From contig JAICLV010000124.1 in the NCBI GenBank assembly GCA_025925185.1, positions 1 to 6,823 of the forward strand: a stretch of 6,823 nt of DNA, read 5' to 3'. This document shows positions 1 through 6,064 of this stretch, one piece after another. The position numbers and the translations under genes were made by a program. The notes beneath the pieces were generated by a model. The model was not told the origin of the DNA. It made no database searches and was given only the letters and a program-made list of their open reading frames with translations. This stretch comes from Acidothermaceae bacterium. GTDB taxonomy: Bacteria; Actinomycetota; Actinomycetes; Acidothermales; Acidothermaceae. Each line of letters opens with the position of its first letter. Position 1 is the stretch's first letter.

Positions 1-1374
1 CCCGAGCCGCTGTCACCGGTGTGGACCGTGGCGGGCGCTTTCCAGCGACTCGACAAGGCGCTGCACCGCTATTCGCGGTTTGCCCGCCGCGGGCCGGCCC
101 GGGCACTGCGCTCGCTCGCGATGCGCCGCGGCGCCGAGTGGATCGTCGCCCGGCAAGAAGCTGATGGCTCCTGGGGCGGTATCCAGCCTCCGTGGGTCTA
201 CTCGATCATGGCCTTGCACCTGCTCGGCTACTCCCTCGACCACCCGGCGCTGCGCAAGGGCCTCGACGGCCTCGAGGACTTCACGATCCGCGAGGCCGGC
301 CCCGACGGGAAGACGTGGCGGCGGCTCGAGGCCTGCCAGTCGCCGGTCTGGGACACCGCCCTCGCGGTCGTCGCCCTCGCCGACGCCGGCCTGCCGGCCG
401 ATCACCCCGCCTTGACCAAGGCTGCCGACTGGCTGCTGGGCGAGGAGATCACCGTGCGCGGCGACTGGGCGGTCAAGCGGCCGCAGCTGATGCCGGGCGG
501 TTGGGCGTTCGAGTTCGCCAACGACGGCTACCCCGACACCGACGACACCGCCGAGGTCGTGCTGTCGCTGCTGCGGGTCAGATTTCCGGACGCCGCGCGG
601 CAAAAGCAGCTCGCCGCGGCTGTTCGCCGTGGCGTGGCCTGGACCGTGGGCATGCGGTCGAAGGACGGCGGCTGGGGCGCGTTCGACGCCGACAACACCC
701 GCGAGTTGGTGCGCAAGCTGCCGTTCTGCGACTTCGGCGCCGTGATCGACCCGCCCTCCGCCGACGTCACCGCGCACATCGTCGAGATGCTCGGCGCGCT
801 CGGAGCGTCGGCCGCTCCCACTGATATTGACACCGCCGCACGCGACGGCGTGGCCTGGCTGCTGCGCCACCAAGAGGCCGACGGCTCCTGGTTCGGCCGC
901 TGGGGCGCCAACCACATCTACGGCACCGGCGCGGTCGTGCCCGCACTGGTCGCGGCGGGCGTCTCGCCGTCCGCGCCCTCGATCAAGCGGGCGGTGCGCT
1001 GGCTGGAGCGGCACCAAAACGACGACGGCGGCTGGGGCGAGGACCTTCGCTCCTACAAGGACAGATCATGGGCCGGTCGCGGCGCCTCTACCGCGTCGCA
1101 GACCGCGTGGGCGTTGCTCGCGCTGCTCGCAGGGGGCCAGCACGACTCCGGCGCGACCCGGCGTGGCATCGCGTACCTGGTGAACACGCAGCGCAGCGAC
1201 GGCACCTGGGACGAACCTCAGTACACCGGCACCGGCTTCCCCGGCGACTTCTCGATCAACTACCACCTGTACCGGCTGATCTTCCCGGTCACCGCGTTGG
1301 GCCGCTACGTCGCGGCGAACCGGGTGATCGACCTCACCGCCGAGATCCCCGACCAGCAAACGGGCAGATCGTGA
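1..1374 (+). CDS. shc: Squalene-hopene cyclase, C-terminal part (5' end outside window)
   Basis: This membrane-associated class II triterpene cyclase converts squalene to hopene/hopanol, the first committed step of hopanoid synthesis. The reading frame is open to base 1, so the GTG at 19 is probably internal. Counting from that GTG, the catalytic acid motif DTDD is at residues 173-176. In full-length enzymes of about 630-680 residues this motif lies near residue 375, so roughly 200 N-terminal residues are missing. Several QW-type repeats are visible: QEADGSW (46-52), KDGGWGAFD (215-223), QEADGSWFGRWG (285-296), QNDDGGWGED (333-342) and QRSDGTW (391-397). Other family signatures are SPVWDTALA (109-117), GANHIYGTG (296-304) and the C-terminal GTGFPGDFSINYHLYR (404-419) followed by LIFPVTALGRY. 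Key residues are intact, so this looks like an active enzyme. The TGA stop overlaps the GTG start of the next gene. The family call is very secure. Confidence 0.96.
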   Translation, partial: PEPLSPVWTVAGAFQRLDKALHRYSRFARRGPARALRSLAMRRGAEWIVARQEADGSWGGIQPPWVYSIMALHLLGYSLDHPALRKGLDGLEDFTIREAGPDGKTWRRLEACQSPVWDTALAVVALADAGLPADHPALTKAADWLLGEEITVRGDWAVKRPQLMPGGWAFEFANDGYPDTDDTAEVVLSLLRVRFPDAARQKQLAAAVRRGVAWTVGMRSKDGGWGAFDADNTRELVRKLPFCDFGAVIDPPSADVTAHIVEMLGALGASAAPTDIDTAARDGVAWLLRHQEADGSWFGRWGANHIYGTGAVVPALVAAGVSPSAPSIKRAVRWLERHQNDDGGWGEDLRSYKDRSWAGRGASTASQTAWALLALLAGGQHDSGATRRGIAYLVNTQRSDGTWDEPQYTGTGFPGDFSINYHLYRLIFPVTALGRYVAANRVIDLTAEIPDQQTGRS

Positions 1375-1970
1375 GCTCGGGGGCGCTGGTCTGCGTCGCG
1401 CTGCGATTCGAGGCGCGGGCGGTCAGGGCCGGCTGGCCCGACGCCGACCTCGCCGTCGTCGGCATGCGAGCCGCCCGGCTGGAGCGCGTCGCCGCCCACG
1501 ACGGGCCGGTGGTTCTGCTCGGCTTCGGCGGCGGTTTGCGCGCCGATCAGCGGCCCGGCGACGTCGTCGTCGCCACCGAGGTGCGCGACCGCGACACCCG
1601 CACGCACCTTCCCCGCGCCCGCGAGGCGCGCGAGGCGTTGCGTCGAGCGGGGCTCGCGGCGTCGTCCGGCATCTTGTGGTGCAGCGACGTCATCGTGCGC
1701 GGCAAGTCGCGCGCCAAGCTAGCCGACCTCGCCTCGGCGGTCGACATGGAGTCGGCCGCCGTGCTCTCCGCGTGCGGGCCGGAGCGACTCGTCGTGGTGC
1801 GAGTGTTGGTCGACACGCCGCGGCAGGGCCTGCTCCGGGCCTCGATTTTCAGCGGACGACGCGCGCGGCGCGCGTTGCGTTCGGTGTCAGCGGCGCTGGC
1901 GCCGCATTACCGGACGATCACCTCGGGTAACGTCAACACGACGGCGGGTTCCGCCAGTCTCCACAGGTAA
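1371..1970 (+). CDS. hpnG: Hopanoid-associated phosphorylase / adenosylhopane nucleosidase HpnG
   Basis: This is a 199-residue protein of the purine nucleoside phosphorylase/MTA-SAH nucleosidase superfamily. In hopanoid clusters this member removes adenine from adenosylhopane to give (phospho)ribosylhopane. The visible signatures are a glycine-rich GFGGGLRA (51-58), the DMESAA motif (125-130), which corresponds to the nucleoside-binding E-M-E of MTA/SAH nucleosidases, and VRVLVDTPRQ (143-152), whose aspartate sits where the base-protonating Asp is expected. The GTG start at 1371 shares bases with the shc TGA (GTGA overlap), which implies translational coupling. The frame is open much further upstream, but those starts lie inside shc and were discarded. 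The residues after about 180 (HYRTITSGN onward) look like a nonconserved tail. Sequence alone makes this a divergent nucleosidase; its place between shc and hpnH is what makes the HpnG assignment strong. Confidence 0.88.
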   Translation: MSSGALVCVALRFEARAVRAGWPDADLAVVGMRAARLERVAAHDGPVVLLGFGGGLRADQRPGDVVVATEVRDRDTRTHLPRAREAREALRRAGLAASSGILWCSDVIVRGKSRAKLADLASAVDMESAAVLSACGPERLVVVRVLVDTPRQGLLRASIFSGRRARRALRSVSAALAPHYRTITSGNVNTTAGSASLHR

Positions 1971-1985
1971 CAGAAGGGCAAGACG

Positions 1986-2990
1986 ATGGCTGTTCCTCTT
2001 CGGCAAGGGTTGCGCATCGGCGCGTACCTCGCGAAGCAGAAGATAAAGCGGGTCGAGAAATTTCCGCTCATCGTTGAGCTAGAGCCGCTGTTCGCCTGCA
2101 ACCTGGCGTGTGAAGGCTGCGGAAAAATCCAGCACCCGCACGACATCTTGAAGCAACGCATGCCGGTCGAGCAGGCGGTCGCCGCCATCGAGGAGAGCGG
2201 CGCGCCGATGGTGTCGATCGCCGGCGGGGAGCCGCTGATGCACCCTCAAATCGAGGACATCGCGGCCGAGCTCATCAAGCGCAAGAAGTACGTCTACCTG
2301 TGCACCAACGCGCTCTTGATGCCGAAGAAGATCGACAAGTTCAAGCCGTCGCACTACTTCTCGTGGGCCGTGCACATCGACGGCCTTGAGGAGCGGCACG
2401 ACCAGTCGGTCGCCAAGCAGGGCGTGTTCGCGCAGGCGGTCGACGCCATCAAGGACGCCCAGCGTCGCGGCTTCCGGGTGACCACCAACACGACGTTCTT
2501 CAACACCGACACGCCGCAGACCGTCATCGACGTGCTCAACTTCTTGAACGACGACCTCAAGGTCGACCAGATGATGATCTCGCCGGCCTACGCGTACGAG
2601 AAGGCGCCCGACCAAGAGCACTTCCTCGGCGTCGAGGAGACCCGCGAACTGTTCCGCAAGGCATTCGCCGACGGACGACGGAAGAAGTGGCGGCTCAACC
2701 ACTCGCCGCTGTTCCTCGACTTCCTCGAGGGCAAGGTCGATTACAGCTGCACCGCGTGGGGCATCCCTAGCTACTCGTTGTTCGGCTGGCAGCGTCCGTG
2801 CTACCTCATGAACGACGGCTACGCGAAGACCTACAAAGAGCTGATCGAGTCCACCGACTGGAGCAAGTACGGGCGCGGCAAAGACCCGCGGTGCGCCAAC
2901 TGCATGGCACACTGCGGCTACGAGCCGAGCGCGGTGCTGGCCACGATGGGCTCGCTGAAGCAGTCGATACGCGCGATGTCCGGCAGTTAG
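1986..2990 (+). CDS. hpnH: Adenosyl-hopene transferase HpnH (radical SAM)
   Basis: This 334-residue radical SAM enzyme joins the 5'-deoxyadenosyl group of SAM to diploptene, giving adenosylhopane, the precursor of all C35 hopanoids. The 4Fe-4S/SAM cysteines are C38, C42 and C45 in LFACNLACEGCGKIQHP, a CX3CX2C spacing in the form typical of HpnH. The SAM-binding AGGEP is at residues 79-83 and CTNALL at 106-111. The C-terminal DUF3463-like region has additional cysteines C255, C272, C303, C306 and C310, the last three in CANCMAHCGYEPSA. The length is normal for the family. The ATG start is supported by GAAGGG at 1973-1978, seven bases upstream. The gene lies 15 bp after hpnG and is very likely in the same operon. 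HpnG acts on its product. No key residue is missing. Confidence 0.96.
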   Translation: MAVPLRQGLRIGAYLAKQKIKRVEKFPLIVELEPLFACNLACEGCGKIQHPHDILKQRMPVEQAVAAIEESGAPMVSIAGGEPLMHPQIEDIAAELIKRKKYVYLCTNALLMPKKIDKFKPSHYFSWAVHIDGLEERHDQSVAKQGVFAQAVDAIKDAQRRGFRVTTNTTFFNTDTPQTVIDVLNFLNDDLKVDQMMISPAYAYEKAPDQEHFLGVEETRELFRKAFADGRRKKWRLNHSPLFLDFLEGKVDYSCTAWGIPSYSLFGWQRPCYLMNDGYAKTYKELIESTDWSKYGRGKDPRCANCMAHCGYEPSAVLATMGSLKQSIRAMSGS

Positions 2991-3001
2991 CCGGGTCACG
3001 A

Positions 3002-3007
3002 AGGGAG
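3002..3007 (+). promoter_or_regulatory. Ribosome binding site fixing the AI-2E gene start
   Basis: AGGGAG lies 6 bases before GTG 3014 and 9 bases before the adjacent in-frame GTG 3017. It is the only good Shine-Dalgarno-like run after the hpnH stop. It supports starting the gene here rather than at an in-frame start inside hpnH (for example 2798). Which of the two tandem GTG codons is used cannot be decided from sequence; the difference is one residue. Confidence 0.6.
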
Positions 3008-3013
3008 CGGCCG

Positions 3014-4330
3014 GTGGTGGCACCCGGGCCGCCGCGTCGCGATCCACCTGACAGGCAGCCGCCAGCCGCGGTGCAATCGGGGTCTGCGCTCTCGGGGTCC
3101 GCGCCCTCGGGGTCCGCGCCTTCGAGGTCCGCGCCGTCGGGGTCTGCGCCTGCGGGGTCTGCGCCCTCGGCGACGATCCTGTCGGCCGCCGCGCACGCAC
3201 CTCACGGCGAAACGGCCGCCGAGCCTGCGCACGCGCTGATCCCCCGTTGGCTTTACACCGGCGGCGCCTGGTCGTGGCGACTCATCGTCATCGGCGTGGT
3301 CGCGTATTACCTGCTGAAGTTCATCTTGCGCATCGAGCTTGTCGTCTTGCCGTTTCTCGGGGCGATGGTGTTCACCGCGTTGTTGCGCCCACTGTCGCTA
3401 CGCCTGCAGCAGCACGGGTTCTCGCGAGTACTGGCGACCTGGACCACGTTCCTGATCGCGCTGCTCGTGGTGCTCGGCATCGGCACGCTCGTCGTCTACC
3501 GTTCGATCGTCGAGTGGCACACCCTGGTCGACGAGTTGACGACGACCACCGACAAGGTTCGGCATTGGCTGTCGACCGGGCCGTTCCACCTGAAGAACAC
3601 CGACCTGAAAGACATTCAGCAAAAGCTGGTCGACACGCTCAATCAGCATCGCGGCGCGGTGGTCAATGACATCATCAACGGCGCCAGCATCGTCGGCGAG
3701 GCGATCGCCGGAATGATCCTCGCGGCGTTCATCACGTTTTTCTTGCTCTACGACGGCGAGCGGATCTGGCGTTTCGTGCGCTCGCCGCTGCGACCGCGCA
3801 CCGCCGAACGGGTCGACCGCGCGGCGCGGGCCGCTTGGACGACGTTGGCCGGTTACATCCGCGGCAGCGTCGTCATCGCGACGATCCACGCGGTCGTCAT
3901 CGCGGTTTCACTGCTCATTCTCGGTGTCCCGCTGATCGCGCCACTGGCCTTGCTCGTGTTCGTGACGAGCTTCATCCCACTGGTGGGTGTGTTGATCGGC
4001 GGCGGCCTGTCGGTGTTCGTCACCCTCGGCACGCAAGGTTTGACGGCGGGAATCGTGCTGCTCGTCATCTTGGTGGTCGAGCACCAGGCAGAAGGCCACC
4101 TTTTGCAGCCGTTCATCATGGGTCGTTACGTGCGCATCCATCCCCTCGCGATCGCCTTGGCGCTGACGACGGGCGGCATCTTGCAGGGCATCGTGGGCGC
4201 GATCGTCGCGGTGCCGCTCGTCGCGATGGTGCACGCGGCGTGGCCGCACCTGCGCGAGTCCGAGTTGACGGTGACGCCCGACGAGCCGCCGCCTCCCGGG
4301 CACGTGCTCGTCGGCGGCCCGCCGAACTAA
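3014..4330 (+). CDS. AI-2E family transporter (PF01594-type membrane protein)
   Basis: This is a 438-residue polytopic membrane protein. Its N-terminal 75 residues are proline/serine/alanine-rich, apparently disordered and cytoplasmic, and contain six SGSAP-like pentapeptides (residues 22-51). Hydrophobic segments fall at about 88-104, 106-124, 138-162, 225-247, 284-305, 307-335, 343-356 and 375-405. A soluble stretch of about 60 residues lies between the third and fourth. The C-terminal core VEHQAEGHLLQPFIMGR (355-371), then IHPLAIALAL and GGILQGIVGAIVAVP, is the hallmark of the family. The family was named for putative autoinducer-2 export, but members include Na+/H+ antiporters and proteins of unknown substrate, so no substrate is assigned. 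The gene starts 23 bp after hpnH on the same strand with no obvious terminator between them, so co-transcription with the hopanoid genes is likely. A role in hopanoid or lipid movement is only inference. Confidence 0.9.
   Translation: MVAPGPPRRDPPDRQPPAAVQSGSALSGSAPSGSAPSRSAPSGSAPAGSAPSATILSAAAHAPHGETAAEPAHALIPRWLYTGGAWSWRLIVIGVVAYYLLKFILRIELVVLPFLGAMVFTALLRPLSLRLQQHGFSRVLATWTTFLIALLVVLGIGTLVVYRSIVEWHTLVDELTTTTDKVRHWLSTGPFHLKNTDLKDIQQKLVDTLNQHRGAVVNDIINGASIVGEAIAGMILAAFITFFLLYDGERIWRFVRSPLRPRTAERVDRAARAAWTTLAGYIRGSVVIATIHAVVIAVSLLILGVPLIAPLALLVFVTSFIPLVGVLIGGGLSVFVTLGTQGLTAGIVLLVILVVEHQAEGHLLQPFIMGRYVRIHPLAIALALTTGGILQGIVGAIVAVPLVAMVHAAWPHLRESELTVTPDEPPPPGHVLVGGPPN
3077..3166 (+). repeat. Six tandem 15-bp repeats encoding SGSAP-like pentapeptides
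   Basis: There are six direct 15-bp units with consensus TCGGGGTCYGCGCCB and no spacers, at 3077, 3092, 3107, 3122, 3137 and 3152. In frame they read SGSAL, SGSAP, SGSAP, SRSAP, SGSAP and AGSAP, inside the N-terminal tail of the AI-2E protein. Units differ by a few substitutions but not in length, so copy-number change would keep the reading frame. This suggests slippage-driven expansion of a disordered linker. It is not a CRISPR array, because there are no spacers and the unit is only 15 bp. Confidence 0.9.
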
Positions 4331-4361
4331 GCGACTAGCCGACCGCGCGGGCGCTAGGCGC
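4331..4361 (+). terminator. Candidate stem-loop terminator after the AI-2E gene
   Basis: GCGACTAGC (4331-4339) can pair with GCTAGGCGC (4353-4361), giving a 9-bp stem with one mismatch and a 13-base loop that itself contains the self-complementary CCGCGCGG. It begins on the base after the AI-2E TAA stop and overlaps the last codons of the convergent gene. No U-tract follows, so this would be the U-less type proposed for actinobacteria. It could act from either side. It is placed by position and pairing only. Confidence 0.35.
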
Positions 4362-4733
4362 CAACTCGAACCAGATCGTCTTGCCCTTGCGTGCTTTGTC
4401 GACCCCCCAGCGGTCGGCGAGGTGGTCGACGAGCTGCAGGCCGCGACCGGTGCCGGTCAACCCGGTCGGACGACGCGGCGCTGGGAGGACCGGGCTGCCG
4501 TCGGTCACCTCGATGCGCAACACGCCGCGGCGAAGCCTGACGTGCAAGGTGACGTCGGTGCGCGCATGGACGACGGCGTTCGTGACCAACTCGCTAACCA
4601 GCAGCCCAGCGGCGTCGACAAGATCGGGTTCGGCAAGATCGGCCTCGCCGAACGCGGCCAGTTCCTGGCGGATGAGACGTCGAGCCTTGCCGACGCTGGA
4701 TGCGTCGCACGGCAGCACCGTCCGAAGATCCAT
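4335..4733 (-). CDS. RsbW-like anti-sigma regulatory factor / ATP-binding serine kinase domain protein
   Basis: This is a 132-residue single-domain GHKL ATPase of the HATPase_c_2 type, the small cytoplasmic kinases related to RsbW/SpoIIAB that control sigma factors or phosphorylate anti-anti-sigma proteins. The N-box ELVTNAVVHA is at residues 48-57. The G1 region, VTDGSP at 76-81, has DGS where many family members have DxG or DxS. The G2 box GTGRGLQLVD is at 94-103, followed by LADRWGV (105-111) and GKTIWFEL (117-124), the usual C-terminal signature of actinobacterial members. The frame stays open well upstream, but that extension would overlap the divergent lipoprotein gene and has no homologous character, so ATG 4731-4733 was chosen. 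No Shine-Dalgarno sequence precedes it, and a leaderless transcript is plausible. Its stop is 4 bp from the stop of the convergent AI-2E gene. No sigma factor or antagonist lies next to it, so its partner is unknown. Confidence 0.88.
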   Translation of the reverse strand: MDLRTVLPCDASSVGKARRLIRQELAAFGEADLAEPDLVDAAGLLVSELVTNAVVHARTDVTLHVRLRRGVLRIEVTDGSPVLPAPRRPTGLTGTGRGLQLVDHLADRWGVDKARKGKTIWFELAPSARAVG

Positions 4734-4739
4734 GGCGGA

Positions 4740-4745
4740 AGGATA
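4740..4745 (-). promoter_or_regulatory. Candidate -10 element for a leaderless ATPase transcript
   Basis: On the minus strand TATCCT (matching TANNNT) ends 6 bases before the ATG at 4733, which would place transcription start on or next to the start codon. The lack of any Shine-Dalgarno sequence for this gene agrees with leaderless translation, common in actinobacteria. No convincing -35 was found. Confidence 0.35.
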
Positions 4746-4792
4746 CGGAGTCTGGTTCGCGAATCTGCGTGCAGTGCGGCGCGGCACGCTGA

Positions 4793-4820
4793 CGAAATTG
4801 CTTGGTATCCGGCAATTTCG
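4793..4820. promoter_or_regulatory. Perfect 9-bp inverted repeat, candidate operator
   Basis: CGAAATTGC (4793-4801) and GCAATTTCG (4812-4820) are perfect reverse complements separated by 10 bases. The arm centres are 19 bp apart, close to two helical turns, as expected for a dimeric DNA-binding protein. The arms are AT-rich in otherwise very GC-rich DNA. The site sits between the divergent ATPase and DUF3048 genes, about 60 bp upstream of the former and about 107 bp upstream of the latter, so it could control one or both. A hairpin in RNA is the alternative. The regulator is unknown. Confidence 0.5.
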
Positions 4821-4832
4821 ATGGAGGCCAGG

Positions 4833-4838
4833 TAAGGT
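4833..4838 (+). promoter_or_regulatory. Candidate -10 element for the DUF3048 gene
   Basis: TAAGGT fits the actinobacterial TANNNT -10 pattern and lies 12 bp after the inverted repeat at 4793-4820. That repeat would then cover the -35 zone, a common position for an operator. No TTGACA-like -35 was found at the right spacing, so this is a weak call based on one hexamer and its position. Confidence 0.28.
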
Positions 4839-4841
4839 CGG

Positions 4842-4865
4842 CCCGGTTCTCGGTCGAAGAACGGG
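4842..4865 (+). other. Stem-loop in the putative 5' leader of the DUF3048 gene
   Basis: CCCGGTTCT (4842-4850) pairs with AGAACGGG (4858-4865), forming an 8-bp stem with one bulged G at 4846 and a 7-base loop. It would lie at the start of the transcript if the -10 at 4833 is used. It could stabilise the mRNA, affect translation or serve as a DNA-binding site. It resembles no riboswitch class I recognise. Confidence 0.35.
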
Positions 4866-4926
4866 ACAAGCCAGACAGGAAGCGGGATCGTCAGTGCAGC
4901 ACGCAGCTAGGCACAACTCATCACAC

Positions 4927-6027
4927 ATGCGCGCTGACAGGCGATCTTCTCGGATCACCCGGTCCGCGCTCGGGATCGCCGTGGTGGCCGCGTTGGCGAT
5001 CACATCGGCGTGCACCAAGGCCCGCTCGAGCGTGACACCGTCCTCGGCGCCGCCGTCGTCCGGTATCGGCTCCTCGGCGCCGGCGGGCTCGTCGAGCCCG
5101 GCCAGCGCCGCGCCCTCGTCGTCCTCGTCGTCTTCCGCGGTGGACCCGCTGACCGGGCTGCCCGAGACGGCGGCCGCCGCGAAGCGACCCGCGCTCGCGG
5201 TGAAGGTCGACAACGTCGCCGGCGCGTGGCCGCAGGCCGGGCTCAATCAAGCCGACATCGTCTGGGACCTGCCGGTCGAGGGCGGACTCACCAGGCTGCT
5301 CGCGATCTTCCACTCGCGGGACGTGCCGCTCGTCGGTCCGATCCGCTCGGCGCGGCCGGTCGACTCCGACATCCTGCCGCTCTTCGGCCACACCTACTTC
5401 GCGTTCTCCGGCGGAACCGCATCTGACCTGAACCCGATCGCCAACCACTCGGGCGCGACGGCGATGTGGTGGGACGTCACGCCGTCCCTGTTCGTGACCC
5501 GCACGGACCACAAGGTGCCCCACCAGGTGTTCGCGACGTCGTCGACGCTGTACGCGGGCGGCCAAGCGCGCAAGCCGTCATCGACTCCACCACCTGCGTT
5601 GTTCTCCTATGGCGCGTCGCCTACGCCGGGCGCCACACCCGCGACTTCGGTGACCGCCACATATCCCTCGGCCTCCGCGTTGTGGACGTGGGACGGGTCG
5701 AAATACCTGCGCACGCAAAACGGCAAGCCCGACATGCTGATGGACAACGGCCAAGCGTCGTCGACGAACGTCGTCGTTATGTCGGTGGCGGTGCGGTCGA
5801 CGGCGGCCCATGACTCACACGGCAGCGTTGTGCCGTTGCCCGTGGTGATTGGCACCGGCACCGTGTGGGTGTTCCGGAACGGCACGGTCGTTAAAGGGGT
5901 TTGGAGCCGTCCGAAGCTCGCGTCGCCGTTGAAGCTGGTGACCTCGAAGGGCGAAACCATCAAGCTGGCGCCGGGGCGCACGTGGATCGAAGTGCTGCCG
6001 AACTCGTCGCAGCCTGCGATCCGCTAA
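4927..6027 (+). CDS. DUF3048 domain-containing lipoprotein (YerB-like)
   Basis: This is a 366-residue predicted cell-surface lipoprotein. A basic n-region, MRADRRSSRITR, is followed by the hydrophobic segment SALGIAVVAALAI and a lipobox-like TSAC with Cys29 as the lipidation site. A Ser/Pro/Ala-rich linker (about 33-71) leads to DUF3048. The N-terminal part begins DPLTGLP (73-79) and continues through VKVDNVAGAWPQAGL, QADIVWDLPVEGGLTRLLAIF and GPIRSARPVDSD (137-148), all characteristic of the family. The C-terminal part (about 245-360) ends in GRTWIEVLP. Relatives include Bacillus YerB; I know of no established biochemical function. An upstream in-frame GTG at 4894 has AGGA at 4877-4880 and would add 11 residues ahead of the signal peptide. 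ATG 4927 was chosen because it gives a normal-length signal, but its Shine-Dalgarno sequence is poor. The long frame further upstream overlaps the divergent gene and is not coding. Confidence 0.87.
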   Translation: MRADRRSSRITRSALGIAVVAALAITSACTKARSSVTPSSAPPSSGIGSSAPAGSSSPASAAPSSSSSSSAVDPLTGLPETAAAAKRPALAVKVDNVAGAWPQAGLNQADIVWDLPVEGGLTRLLAIFHSRDVPLVGPIRSARPVDSDILPLFGHTYFAFSGGTASDLNPIANHSGATAMWWDVTPSLFVTRTDHKVPHQVFATSSTLYAGGQARKPSSTPPPALFSYGASPTPGATPATSVTATYPSASALWTWDGSKYLRTQNGKPDMLMDNGQASSTNVVVMSVAVRSTAAHDSHGSVVPLPVVIGTGTVWVFRNGTVVKGVWSRPKLASPLKLVTSKGETIKLAPGRTWIEVLPNSSQPAIR

Positions 6028-6064
6028 CCGTGTCGGCCGGCACCTGATCTCCGTAGGCCGCACG

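Noticed and set aside
13..1017. Long minus-strand open frame of 334 residues opposite shc
   Set aside because: Its translation is arginine/glycine/valine-rich with no recognisable domain, and the plus strand here carries unmistakable cyclase motifs. It is a by-product of high GC3.
1068..1370. Extension of hpnG upstream into shc
   Set aside because: It overlaps conserved QW repeats of shc. The GTG overlapping the shc stop gives a normal family length.
2798..3013. Start of the AI-2E gene inside hpnH
   Set aside because: The translation in this stretch is out-of-frame hpnH, and a good Shine-Dalgarno sequence at 3002-3007 serves the GTG at 3014.
3077..3166. Short repeat array as a possible CRISPR
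   Set aside because: The units are 15 bp, directly adjacent without spacers, and in frame within a coding sequence.
2079..3200. Long minus-strand open frame of 373 residues opposite hpnH and the repeat region
   Set aside because: It lies antisense to strongly conserved radical SAM motifs, and its repetitive start is just the reverse of the 15-bp repeat. It has no domain.
4381..4926. 182-residue upstream extension of the DUF3048 frame
   Set aside because: It runs antisense to the ATPase gene and would bury the signal peptide in mid-protein.
4734..5246. N-terminal extension of the minus-strand ATPase to 303 residues
   Set aside because: It would overlap the signal peptide and linker of the divergent lipoprotein, is low-complexity, and is not needed by the domain, which is complete from 4733.
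6030..6043. GTGTC GGCC GGCAC hairpin after the DUF3048 stop as a terminator
   Set aside because: The stem is only 5 bp with one G-U pair and has no T-tract. It is too weak to call in this GC content.
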